Assembly: GCA_037783545.1 (NCBI GenBank)
Contig: JBBELK010000458.1
Span: forward strand, 806,001-870,000
From: Henricia sp. BOLD:AAB3569
Taxonomy: Eukaryota; Echinodermata; Asteroidea; Spinulosida; Echinasteridae
Direction of reading: 5' to 3'
DNA length: 64,000 nt
Positions 36,052 to 47,701 of this stretch are shown here, piece after piece. The notes under the pieces are model-generated. The model was not told the origin of the DNA, ran no database searches, and saw only the letters and a program-made list of their open reading frames with translations. Made by a program: the position numbers and the translations under genes. Numbering within the stretch: the first letter of the stretch is position 1; every line of letters begins with the position of its first letter.

Positions 36052-38265
36052 GGTCTGTTTGTGCCAACAATTAGCATGCCGACACTGAGTTTTAGCTACA
36101 TTCGACAATAACTCGTTCGGTTTGAACTGGAAACAGTTCAAATTTGCAGTATACGTTTGCGATGTAGATCTGTTTAAGCAGACAAAATGCGAAACTTGTC
36201 TGGAAATTCCTTCAGCTCCAAACTTCCGATCATACCAGACGCAGTGTTCTCCGAAAGCAGCGTCTGTTTGTGCCAACAATTAGTGTGCCGGCACTGAGTT
36301 TTAGTTACATTTGACAATAACTCGGTCGGTTTGAACGGGAAACAGTTCAAATTTGCAGTATACGTTTGTGATGTAGTTCTGTTTAAGCAGAAAAAATGCG
36401 AAGCTTGTCTGGAAATTCCTTCAGCTCCAAAATTGCGATCATACGAAAGCGGGGTCTGTTTGTACCAACAATTAGTGTGCCGGCACTGAGTTTTAGCTAC
36501 ATTCGACGATAACTCGGTCGGTTTGAACTGGAAACAGTTCAAATTTGCAGTATACGTTTGCGATGTAGATCTGTTTAAGCAGAAAACATGCGAAGCTTGT
36601 CTGGAAATTCCTTCAGCTCCAAAATTGCGATCATACGAAAGCGGGGTCTGTTTGTACCAACAATTAGTGTGCCGGCACTGAGTTTTAGCTACATTCGACA
36701 ATAACTCGGTCGGTTTGAACTGGAAACAGTTCAAATTTGCAGTATACGTTTGCGATGTAGATCTGTTTAAGCAGAAAACATGCGAAGCTTGTCTGGAAAT
36801 TCCTTCAGCTCCAAAATTGCGATCATACCAGATGCAATGTTCTCCGAAAGCGGGGTCTGTTTGTGCCAACAATTAGTGTGCCGGCACTGAGTTTTAGTTA
36901 CATTTGACAATAACTCGGTCGGTTTGAACTGGAAACAGTTCAAATTTGCAGTATACGTTTGTGATGTAGTTCTGTTTAAGCAGAAAAAATGCGAAGCTTG
37001 TCTGGAAATTCCTTCAGCTCCAAAATTGCGATCATACGAAAGCGGGGTCTGTTTGTACCAACAATTAGGGTGCCGGCACTGAGTTTTAGCTACATTCGAC
37101 GATAACTCGGTCGGTTTGAACTGGAAACAGTTCAAATTTGCAGTATACGTTTGCGTTGTAGATCTGTTTAAGCAGAAAACATGCGAAGCTTGTCTGGAAA
37201 TTCCTTCAGCTCCAAAATTGCGATCATACCAGACGCAGTGTTCTCCGAAAGCGGCGTCTGTTTGTGCCAACAATTAGTGTGCCGGCACTGAATTTTAGCT
37301 ACATTCGACAATAACTCGGTCGGTTTGAACAGGAAACAGTTCAAATTTGCAGTATACGTTTGCGTTGTAGATCTGTTTAAGCAGAAAACATGCGAAGCTT
37401 GTCTGGAAATTCCTTCAGCTCCAAAATTGCGATCATACCAGACGCAGTATTCTGCGAAAGCGTGGTCTGTTTGTGCCAACAATTAGCATGCCGACACTGA
37501 GTTTTAGCTACATTCGACAATAACTCGTTCGGTTTGAACTGGAAACAGTTCAAATTTGCAGTATACGTTTGCGATGTAGATCTGTTTAAGCAGACAAAAT
37601 GCGAAGCTTGTCTGGAAATTCCTTCAGCTCCAAACTTCCGATCATACCAGACGCAGTGTTCTCCGAAAGCAGCGTCTGTTTGTGCCAACAATTAGTGTGC
37701 CGGCACTGAGTTTTAGTTACATTTGACAATAACTCGGTTGGTTTGAATGGGAAACAGTTCAAATTTGCAGTATACGTTTGTGATGTAGTTCTGTTTAAGC
37801 AGAAAAAATGCGAAGCTTGTCTGGAAATTCCTTCAGCTCCAAAATTGCGATCATACGAAAGCGGGGTCTGTTTGTACCAACAATTAGTGTGCCGGCACTG
37901 AGTTTTAGCTACATTCGACGATAACTCGGTCGGTTTGAACTGGAAACAGTTCAAATTTGCAGTATACGTTTGCGATGTAGATCTGTTTAAGCAGAAAACA
38001 TGCGAAGCTTGTCTGGAAATTTCTTCAGCTCCAAAATTGCGATCATACGAAAGCGGGGTCTGTTTGTACCAACAATTAGTGTGCCGGCACTGAGTTTTAG
38101 CTACATTCGACAATAACTCGGTCGGTTTGAACTGGAAACAGTTCAAATTTGCAGTATACGTTTGCGATGTAGATCTGTTTAAGCAGAAAACATGCGAAGC
38201 TTGTCTGGAAATTCCTTCAGCTCCAAAATTGCGATCATACCAGATGCAGTGTTCTCCGAAAGCGG
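36052..38265 (+). repeat. 2,214-bp tandem duplication (right locus), copy 1
   Basis: This is an 11-monomer unit (6 L + 5 S) beginning inside a GAAAGCGTGGTC monomer. All variants recur 2,214 bases on, including CAGATGCAATG (36,834 and 39,048 area) and AAATTTCTTCAGC (38,020 and 40,234 area). Confidence 0.88.
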
Positions 38266-40479
38266 GGTCTGTTTGTGCCAACAATTAGCATGCCGACACT
38301 GAGTTTTAGCTACATTCGACAATAACTCGTTCGGTTTGAACTGGAAACAGTTCAAATTTGCAGTATACGTTTGCGATGTAGATCTGTTTAAGCAGACAAA
38401 ATGCGAAACTTGTCTGGAAATTCCTTCAGCTCCAAACTTCCGATCATACCAGACGCAGTGTTCTCCGAAAGCAGCGTCTGTTTGTGCCAACAATTAGTGT
38501 GCCGGCACTGAGTTTTAGTTACATTTGACAATAACTCGGTCGGTTTGAACGGGAAACAGTTCAAATTTGCAGTATACGTTTGTGATGTAGTTCTGTTTAA
38601 GCAGAAAAAATGCGAAGCTTGTCTGGAAATCCCTTCAGCTCCAAAATTGCGATCATACGAAAGCGGGGTCTGTTTGTACCAACAATTAGTGTGCCGGCAC
38701 TGAGTTTTAGCTACATTCGACGATAACTCGGTCGGTTTGAACTGGAAACAGTTCAAATTTGCAGTATACGTTTGCGATGTAGATCTGTTTAAGCAGAAAA
38801 CATGCGAAGCTTGTCTGGAAATTCCTTCAGCTCCAAAATTGCGATCATACGAAAGCGGGGTCTGTTTGTACCAACAATTAGTGTGCCGGCACTGAGTTTT
38901 AGCTACATTCGACAATAACTCGGTCGGTTTGAACTGGAAACAGTTCAAATTTGCAGTATACGTTTGCGATGTAGATCTGTTTAAGCAGAAAACATGCGAA
39001 GCTTGTCTGGAAATTCCTTCAGCTCCAAAATTGCGATCATACCAGATGCAATGTTCTCCGAAAGCGGGGTCTGTTTGTGCCAACAATTAGTGTGCCGGCA
39101 CTGAGTTTTAGTTACATTTGACAATAACTCGGTCGGTTTGAACTGGAAACAGTTCAAATTTGCAGTATACGTTTGTGATGTAGTTCTGTTTAAGCAGAAA
39201 AAATGCGAAGCTTGTCTGGAAATTCCTTCAGCTCCAAAATTGCGATCATACGAAAGCGGGGTCTGTTTGTACCAACAATTAGGGTGCCGGCACTGAGTTT
39301 TAGCTACATTCGACGATAACTCGGTCGGTTTGAACTGGAAACAGTTCAAATTTGCAGTATACGTTTGCGTTGTAGATCTGTTTAAGCAGAAAACATGCGA
39401 AGCTTGTCTGGAAATTCCTTCAGCTCCAAAATTGCGATCATACCAGACGCAGTGTTCTCCGAAAGCGGCGTCTGTTTGTGCCAACAATTAGTGTGCCGGC
39501 ACTGAATTTTAGCTACATTCGACAATAACTCGGTCGGTTTGAACAGGAAACAGTTCAAATTTGCAGTATACGTTTGCGTTGTAGATCTGTTTAAGCAGAA
39601 AACATGCGAAGCTTGTCTGGAAATTCCTTCAGCTCCAAAATTGCGATCATACCAGACGCAGTATTCTGCGAAAGCGTGGTCTGTTTGTGCCAACAATTAG
39701 CATGCCGACACTGAGTTTTAGCTACATTCGACAATAACTCGTTCGGTTTGAACTGGAAACAGTTCAAATTTGCAGTATACGTTTGCGATGTAGATCTGTT
39801 TAAGCAGACAAAATGCGAAGCTTGTCTGGAAATTCCTTCAGCTCCAAACTTCCGATCATACCAGACGCAGTGTTCTCCGAAAGCAGCGTCTGTTTGTGCC
39901 AACAATTAGTGTGCCGGCACTGAGTTTTAGTTACATTTGACAATAACTCGGTTGGTTTGAATGGGAAACAGTTCAAATTTGCAGTATACGTTTGTGATGT
40001 AGTTCTGTTTAAGCAGAAAAAATGCGAAGCTTGTCTGGAAATTCCTTCAGCTCCAAAATTGCGATCATACGAAAGCGGGGTCTGTTTGTACCAACAATTA
40101 GTGTGCCGGCACTGAGTTTTAGCTACATTCGACGATAACTCGGTCGGTTTGAACTGGAAACAGTTCAAATTTGCAGTATACGTTTGCGATGTAGATCTGT
40201 TTAAGCAGAAAACATGCGAAGCTTGTCTGGAAATTTCTTCAGCTCCAAAATTGCGATCATACGAAAGCGGGGTCTGTTTGTACCAACAATTAGTGTGCCG
40301 GCACTGAGTTTTAGCTACATTCGACAATAACTCGGTCGGTTTGAACTGGAAACAGTTCAAATTTGCAGTATACGTTTGCGATGTAGATCTGTTTAAGCAG
40401 AAAACATGCGAAGCTTGTCTGGAAATTCCTTCAGCTCCAAAATTGCGATCATACCAGATGCAGTGTTCTCCGAAAGCGG
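38266..40479 (+). repeat. 2,214-bp tandem duplication (right locus), copy 2
   Basis: This is a full-length second copy, unlike its left-locus counterpart which lost one monomer. A private AAATCCCTTC is at about 38,630. Homology with copy 1 ends near 40,503, where TTAGTGTGCC replaces TTAGCATGCC. Confidence 0.88.
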
Positions 40480-40761
40480 GGTCTGTTTGTGCCAACAATT
40501 AGTGTGCCGGCACTGAGTTTTAGTTACATTTGACAATAACTCGGTCGGTTTGAACTGGAAACAGTTCAAATTTGCAGTATACGTTTGCGATGTAGATCTG
40601 TTGAAGCAGAAAACATGCGAAACTTGTCTGGAAATTCCTTCAGCTCCAAAATTGCGATCATACCAGACGCAGTGTTCTCCGAAAGCGGCGTCTGTTTGTG
40701 CCAACAATTAGTGTGCCGGCACTGAGTTTTAGCTACATTCGACAATAACTCGGTCGGTTTG

Positions 40762-42287
40762 AACAGGAAACAGTTCAAATTTGCAGTATACGTTTGCGTT
40801 GTAGATCTGTTTAAGCAGAAAACATGCGAAGCTTGTCTGGAAATTCCTTCAGCTCCAAAATTGCGATCATACCAGACGCAGTGTTCTGCGAAAGCGTGGT
40901 CTGTTTGTGCCAACAATTAGCATGCCGACACTGAGTTTTAGTTACATTTGACAATAACTCGGTCGGTTTGAACTGGAAACAGTTCAAATTTGCAGTATAC
41001 GTTTGCGATGTAGATCTGTTGAAGCAGAAAACATGCGAAGCTTGTCTGGAAATTCCTTCAGCTCCAAAATTGCGATCATACCAGACGCAGTGTTCTCCGA
41101 AAGCGGCGTCTGTTTGTGCCAACAATTAGTGTGCCGGCACTGATTTTTAGCTACATTCGACAATAACTCGGTCGGTTTGAACAGGAAACAGTTCAAATTT
41201 GCAGTATACGTTTGCGTTGTAGATCTGTTTAAGCAGAAAACATGCGAAGCTTGTCTGGAAATTCCTTCAGCTCCAAAATTGCGATCATGCGAAAGCGTGG
41301 TCTGTTTGTGCCAACAATTAGCATGCCGACACTGAGTTTTAGCTACATTCGACAATAACTCGTTCGGTTTGAACTGGAAACAGTTCAAATTTGCAGTATA
41401 CGTTTGCGATGTAGATCTGTTTAAGCAGACAAAATGCGAAGCTTGTCTGGAAATTCCTTTAGCTCCAAAATTGGGATCATACCAGACGCAGTGTTCTCCG
41501 AAAGCAGCGTCTGTTTGTGCCAACAATTAGTGTGCCGGCACTGAGTTTTAGCTACATTCGACAATAACTCGGTCGGTTTGAACTGGAAACAGTTCAAATT
41601 TGCAGTATACGTTTGCGATGTAGATCTGTTTAAGCAGAAAACATGCGAAGCTTGTCTGGAAATTCCTTCAGCTCCAAAATTGCAATCATACCAGACGCAG
41701 TGTTCTCCGAAAGCGGGGTCTGTTTGTGCCAACAATTAGTGTGCCGGCACTGAGTTTTAGTTACATTTGACAATAACTCGGTCGGTTTGAACTGGAAACA
41801 GTTCAAATTTGCAGTATACGTTTGCGATGTAGATCTGTTGAAGCAGAAAACATGCGAAGCTTGTCTGGAAATTCCTTCAGCTCCAAAATTGCGATCATAC
41901 CAGACGCAGTGTTCTCCGAAAGCGGCGTCTGTTTGTGCCAACAATTAGTGTGCCGGCACTGAGTTTTAGCTACATTCGACAATAACTCGGTCGGTTTGAA
42001 CAGGAAACAGTTCAAATTTGCAGTATACGTTTGCGATGTAGTTCTGTTTAAGCAGAAAAAATGCGAAGCTTGTCTGGAAATTCCTTCAGCTCCAAAATTG
42101 CGATCATACGAAAGCGGGGTCTGATTGTGCCAACAATTTGTGTGCCGGCACTGAGTTTTAGCTACATTCGACAATAACTCGGTCGGTTTGAACTGGAAAC
42201 AGTTCAAATTTGCAGTATACGTTTGCGATGTAGTTCTGTTTAAGCAGAAAAAGTGCAAAGCCTGTCTGGAAATTCCTTCAGCTCCAA
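40762..42287 (+). repeat. Diverged monomer zone without a close partner
   Basis: Monomers here carry many private changes: GCACTGATTTTTAG near 41,141, GATCATGCGAAAG near 41,283 (a short monomer of the GCGTGG class), AAATTGGGATC near 41,469, TTGCAATCATACC near 41,681, CTGATTGTGCC and CAATTTGTGTG near 42,121-42,140, and AAGTGCAAAGCCTG near 42,251 (HindIII site lost). I could not align this stretch at high identity to any other part of the window. It looks older or less homogenised than its flanks. Confidence 0.8.
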
Positions 42288-42814
42288 CATTGCGATCATA
42301 CCAGACGCAGTGTTCTCCGAAAGCGGGGTCTGTTTGTGCCAACAATTAGTGTGCCGGCACTGAGTTTTAGCTACATTCGACAATAACTCGGTCGGTTTGA
42401 ACAGGAAACAGTTCAAATTTGCAGTATACGTTTGCGATGTAGTTCTGTTTAAGCAGAAAACATGCGAAGCTTGTCTGGAAATTCTTTCAGCTCCAAAATT
42501 GCGATCATACTAGACGCAGTGTTCTCCGAAAGCGTGGACTGTTTGTGCCAAACAATTAGCATGCCGACACTGAGTTTTAGCTACATTCGACAATAACTCG
42601 TTCGGTTTGAACTGGAAACAGTTGAAATTTGCAGTATACGTTTGCGATGTAGATCTGTTGAAGCAGAAAAAATGCGAAGCTTGTCTGGAAATTCCTTCAG
42701 CTCCAAAATTCCGATCATACCATACGCAGTGTTCTCCGAAAGCAGCGTCTGTTTGTGCCAACAATTAGTGTGCCGGCACTGAGTTTTAGCTACATTCGAC
42801 AATAACTCGGTCGG

Positions 42815-42818
42815 TTTG
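42815..42818 (+). other. Exact 22-bp hairpin excision, copy 1 (187-bp monomer)
   Basis: The usual order is CGG, then the 22-bp inverted repeat, then TTTGCAG; here CGGTTTGCAG is read directly. The missing 22 bases equal the whole stem-loop. TTTG is found both at the start of the inverted repeat and immediately after it, so deletion between 4-bp direct repeats across a hairpin explains the event. Confidence 0.92.
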
Positions 42819-42989
42819 CAGTATACGTTTGCGATGTAGTTCTGTTTAAGCAGAAAAAATGCGAAGCTTGTCTGGAAATTCCTTAAGCTCCAAAATTGCG
42901 ATCATACCGGATGCAGTGTTCTGCGAAAGCGTGGTCTGTTTGTGCCAACAATTAGCATGCCGACACTGAGTTTTAGCTACATTCGACAA

Positions 42990-43619
42990 TAACTCGTTCG
43001 GTTTGAACTGGAAACAGTTCAAATTTGCAGTATACGTTTGCGATGTAGATCTGTTTAAGCAGACAAAATGCGAAGCTTGTCTGGAAATTCCTTCAGCTCC
43101 AAACTTCCGATCATACCAGACGCAGTGTTCTCTGAAAGCGTGGTCTGTTTGTACCAACAATTAGTGTGCCGGCACTGAGTTTTAGCTACATTCGACAATA
43201 AACTCGGTCGGTTTGAACTGGAAACAGTTCAAATTTGCAGTATACGTTTGCGATGTAGATCTGTTTAAGCAGACAAAATGCGAAGCTTGTCTGGAAATTC
43301 CTTCAGCTCCAAACTTCCGATCATACCAGACGCAGTGTTCTCTGAAAGCGTGGTCTGTTTGTACCAACAATTAGTGTGCCGGCACTGAGTTTTAGCTACA
43401 TTCGACAATAAACTCGGTCGGTTTGAACTGGAAACAGTTCAAATTTGCAGTATACGTTTGCGATGTAGATCTGTTTAAGCAGACAAAATGCGAAGCTTGT
43501 CTGGAAATTCCTTCAGCTCCAAACTTCCGATCATACCAGACGCAGTGTTCTCCGAAAGCAGCGTCTGTTTGTGCCAACAATTAGTGTGCCGGCACTGAGT
43601 TTTAGTTACATTTGACAAT
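42990..43619 (+). repeat. 210-bp monomer run within the 1,444-bp unit
   Basis: Two successive monomers share CTCTGAAAGCGTGGTC, GTACCAACAATTAG and CAATAAACTCGG (one extra A), and repeat every 210 bp (for example the extra A near 43,201 and 43,411). This is a local single-monomer duplication that was then carried along when the 1,444-bp unit doubled (second instance at about 44,434-45,063). Confidence 0.85.
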
Positions 43620-43731
43620 AACTCGGTCGGTTTGAACGGGAAACAGTTCAAATTTGCAGTATACGTTTGTGATGTAGTTCTGTTTAAGCAGAAAAAATGC
43701 GAAGCTTGTCTGGAAATTCCTTCAGCTCCAA

Positions 43732-45175
43732 CATTGCGATCATACCAGACGCAGTGTTCTCCGAAAGCGGGGTCTGTTTGTGCCAACAATTAGTGTGCCG
43801 GCACTGAGTTTTAGCTACATTCGACAATAACTCGGTCGGTTTGAACAGGAAACAGTTCAAATTTGCAGTATACGTTTGCGATGTAGTTCTGTTTAAGCAG
43901 AAAACATGCGAAGCTTGTCTGGAAATTCTTTCAGCTCCAAAATTGCGATCATACTAGACGCAGTGTTCTCCGAAAGCGTGGACTGTTTGTGCCAAACAAT
44001 TAGCATGCCGACACTGAGTTTTAGCTACATTCGACAATAACTCGTTCGGTTTGAACTGGAAACAGTTGAAATTTGCAGTATACGTTTGCGATGTAGATCT
44101 GTTGAAGCAGAAAAAATGCGAAGCTTGTCTGGAAATTCCTTCAGCTCCAAAATTCCGATCATACCATACGCAGTGTTCTCCGAAAGCAGCGTCTGTTTGT
44201 GCCAACAATTAGTGTGCCGGCACTGAGTTTAAGCTACATTCGACAATAACTCGGTCGGTTTGCAGTATACGTTTGCGATGTAGTTCTGTTTAAGCAGAAA
44301 AAATGCGAAGCTTGTCTGGAAATTCCTTCAGCTCCAAAATTGCGATCATACCGGATGCAGTGTTCTGCGAAAGCGTGGTCTGTTTGTGCCAACAATTAGC
44401 ATGCCGACACTGAGTTTTAGCTACATTCGACAATAACTCGTTCGGTTTGAACTGGAAACAGTTCAAATTTGCAGTATACGTTTGCGATGTAGATCTGTTT
44501 AAGCAGACAAAATGCGAAGCTTGTCTGGAAATTCCTTCAGCTCCAAACTTCCGATCATACCAGACGCAGTGTTCTCTGAAAGCGTGGTCTGTTTGTACCA
44601 ACAATTAGTGTGCCGGCACTGAGTTTTAGCTACATTCGACAATAAACTCGGTCGGTTTGAACTGGAAACAGTTCAAATTTGCAGTATACGTTTGCGATGT
44701 AGATCTGTTTAAGCAGACAAAATGCGAAGCTTGTCTGGAAATTCCTTCAGCTCCAAACTTCCGATCATACCAGACGCAGTGTTCTCTGAAAGCGTGGTCT
44801 GTTTGTACCAACAATTAGTGTGCCGGCACTGAGTTTTAGCTACATTCGACAATAAACTCGGTCGGTTTGAACTGGAAACAGTTCAAATTTGCAGTATACG
44901 TTTGCGATGTAGATCTGTTTAAGCAGACAAAATGCGAAGCTTGTCTGGAAATTCCTTCAGCTCCAAACTTCCGATCATACCAGACGCAGTGTTCTCCGAA
45001 AGCAGCGTCTGTTTGTGCCAACAATTAGTGTGCCGGCACTGAGTTTTAGTTACATTTGACAATAACTCGGTCGGTTTGAACGGGAAACAGTTCAAATTTG
45101 CAGTATACGTTTGTGATGTAGTTCTGTTTAAGCAGAAAAAATGCGAAGCTTGTCTGGAAATTCCTTCAGCTCCAA
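43732..45175 (+). repeat. 1,444-bp tandem duplication, copy 2
   Basis: This copy repeats all indel tags of copy 1 at offset 1,444, including the 187-bp monomer and the three 210-bp monomers. A private GAGTTTAAGCTAC is near 44,227. Homology ends near 45,175, where CTCCAAAATTG replaces CTCCAACATTG. Confidence 0.92.
44259..44262 (+). other. Exact 22-bp hairpin excision, copy 2
   Basis: The junction CGGTTTGCAGTATAC is the same as 1,444 bases upstream. It was inherited by tandem duplication of the 1,444-bp unit. Confidence 0.92.
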
Positions 45176-47701
45176 AATTGCGATCATACCAGACGCAGTG
45201 TTCTGCGAAAGCGTGGTCTGTTTGTGCCAACAATTAGCATGCCGACACTGAGTTTTAGCTACATTCGACAATAACTCGTTCGGTTTGAACTGGAAACAGT
45301 TCAAATTTGCAGTATACGTTTGCGATGTAGATCTGTTTAAGCAGACAAAATGCGAAGCTTGTCTGGAAATTCCTTCAGCTCCAAACTTCCGATCATACCA
45401 GACGCAGTGTTCTCCGAAAGCAGCGTCTGTTTGTGCCAACAATTAGTGTGCCGGCAGTTACATTTGACAATAACTCGGTCGGTTTGAACGGGAAACAGTT
45501 CAAATTTGCAGTATACGTTTGTGATGTAGTTCTGTTTAAGCAGAAAAAATGCGAAGCTTGTCTGGAAATTCCTTCAGCTCCAAAATTGCGATCATACGAA
45601 AGCGGGGTCTGTTTGTACCAACAATTAGTGTGCCGGCACTGAGTTTTAGTTACATTTGACAATAACTCGGTCGGTTTGAACTGGAAACAGTTCAAATTTG
45701 CAGTATACGTTTGCGATGTAGATCTGTTGAAGCAGAAAACATGCGAAGCTTGTCTGGAAATTCCTTCAGCTCCAAAATTGCGATCATACCAGATGCAGTG
45801 TTCTCCGAAAGCGGGGTCTGTTTGTGCCAACAATTAGTGTGCCGGCACTGAGTTTTAGTTACATTTGACAATAACTCGGTCGGTTTGAACTGGAAACAGT
45901 TCAAATTTGCAGTATACGTTTGCGATGTAGATCTGTTGAAGCAGAAAACATGCGAAGCTTGTCTGGAAATTCCTTCAGCTCCAAAATTGCGATCATACCA
46001 GACGCAGTGTTCTCCGAAAGCGGCGTCTGTTTGTGCCAACAATTAGTGTGCCGGCACTGAGTTTTAGCTACATTCGACAATAACTCGGTCGGTTTGAACA
46101 GGAAACAGTTCAAATTTGCAGTATACGTTTGCGTTGTAGATCTGTTTAAGCAGAAAACATGCGAAGCTTGTCTGGAAATTCCTTCAGCTCCAAAATTGCG
46201 ATCATACCAGACGCAGTGTTCTGCGAAAGCGTGGTCTGTTTGTGCCAACAATTAGCATGCCGACACTGAGTTTTAGCTACATTCGACAATAACTCGTTCG
46301 GTTTGAACTGGAAACAGTTCAAATTTGCAGTATACGTTTGCGATGTAGATCTGTTTAAGCAGACAAAATGCGAAGCTTGTCTGGAAATTCCTTCAGCTCC
46401 AAACTTCCGATCATACCAGACACAGTGTTCTCCGAAAGCAGCGTCTGTTTGTGCCAACAATTAGTGTGCCGGCACTGAGTTTTAGCTACATTCGACAATA
46501 ACTCGGTCGGTTTGAACAGGAAACAGTTCAAATTTGCAGTATACGTTTGCGTTGTAGATCTGTTGAAGCAGAAAACATGCGAAGCTTGTCTGGAAATTCC
46601 TTCAGCTCCAAAATTGCGATCATACCAGACGCAGTGTTCTCCGAAAGCGGCGTCTGTTTGTGCCAACAATTAGTGTGCCGGCACTGAGTTTTAGCTACAT
46701 TCGACAATAACTCGGTCGGTTTGAACAGGAAACAGTTCAAATTTGCAGTATACGTTTGCGATGTAGATCTGTTTAAGCAGACAAAATGCGAAGCTTGTCT
46801 GGAAATTCCTTCAGCTCCAAACTTCCGATCATACCAGACACAGTGTTCTCCGAAAGCAGCGTCTGTTTGTGCCAACAATTAGCATGCCGACACTGAGTTT
46901 TAGCTACATTCGACAATAACTCGGCCGGTTTGAACAGGAAACAGTTCAAATTTGCAGTATACGTTTGCGATGTAGTTCTGTTTAAGCAGAAAACATGCGA
47001 AGCTTGTCTGGAAATTCCTTCAGCTCCAAAATTGCGATCATACCAGACGCAGTGTTCTCCGAAAGCGGGGTCTGTTTGTGCCAACAATTAGTGTGCCGGC
47101 ACTGGGTTTTAGCTACATTCGACAATAACTCGTTCTGTTTGAACTGGAAACAGTTCAAATTTGCAGTATACGTTTGCGATGTAGATCTGTTGAAGCAGAC
47201 AAAATGCGAAGCTTGTCTGGAAATTCCTTCAGCTCCAAACTTTCGATCATACCAGACGCAGTGTTCTCCGAAAGCGGGGTCTGTTTGTGCCAACAATTAG
47301 TGTGCCGGCACTGAGTTTTAGCTACATTCGACAATAACTCGGCCGGTTTGAACAGGAAACAGTTCAAATTTGCAGTATACGTTTGCGATGTAGTTCTGTT
47401 TAAGCAGAAAAAATGCGAAGCTTGTCTGGAAATTCCTTCAGCTCCAAAATTGCGATCATACCAGACGCAGTGTTCTCCGAAAGCGGGGTCTGTTTGTGCC
47501 AACAATTAGTGTGCCGGCACTGAGTTTTAGCTACATTCGACAATAACTCGGTCGGTTTGAACAGGAAACAGTTCAAATTTGCAGTATACGTTTGCGTTGT
47601 AGATCTGTTTAAGCAGAAAACATGCGAAGCTTGTCTGGAAATTCCTTCAGCTCCAAAATTGCGATCATACCAGACGCAGTGTTCTGCGAAAGCGTGGTCT
47701 G
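45176..47701 (+). repeat. Shortened relative of the 0.7-2.8 kb segment
   Basis: From about 45.2 to 46.7 kb the order matches 0.7-2.2 kb at offset 44,552, including the 10-bp deletion. Around 46.7 kb one 209-bp monomer is lost, so 46.77-47.15 kb matches 2.43-2.81 kb at offset 44,343. The recombinant monomer joins a GAACAGG left part to an AGACAAAATG right part. Parts of this stretch also recur nearby (46.1-46.5 kb resembles 47.6-48.0 kb at offset 1,463, which is seven monomers). Confidence 0.8.
45456..45457 (+). other. 10-bp deletion marker, second copy
   Basis: The junction GCCGGCAGTTACATTTG lacks CTGAGTTTTA exactly as at 904. Here it lies in the shortened relative of 0.7-2.8 kb (offset 44,552). 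Confidence 0.9.

Larger units (their letters stand above)
31851..40761 (+). repeat. Second copy of the 13.7-22.4 kb segment
   Basis: This segment carries the same ordered tags as 13,742-22,443 with a single 209-bp length difference. It begins inside the second 4,479-bp unit, so the two duplication systems overlap. Differences seen include CTAAGTTTT (only at about 20,593 in the first copy), AAATCCCTTC (only at about 38,630 here) and TTTGCTGTATAC (only at about 34,527 here). Confidence 0.87.
42288..43731 (+). repeat. 1,444-bp tandem duplication, copy 1
   Basis: Seven monomers whose lengths sum exactly: 3 x 209, 3 x 210 and 1 x 187 = 1,444. Tags are CTCCAACATTG at the start, CTAGACGCAG, CCAAACAATT (extra A), CAGTTGAAATTT, ACCATACGCAG, the 22-bp loss at 42,815, CCGGATGCAG, and two copies of CAATAAACTCGG (extra A). 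A private CCTTAAGCTCC is near 42,883. This unit type is not seen elsewhere in the window. Confidence 0.92.
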
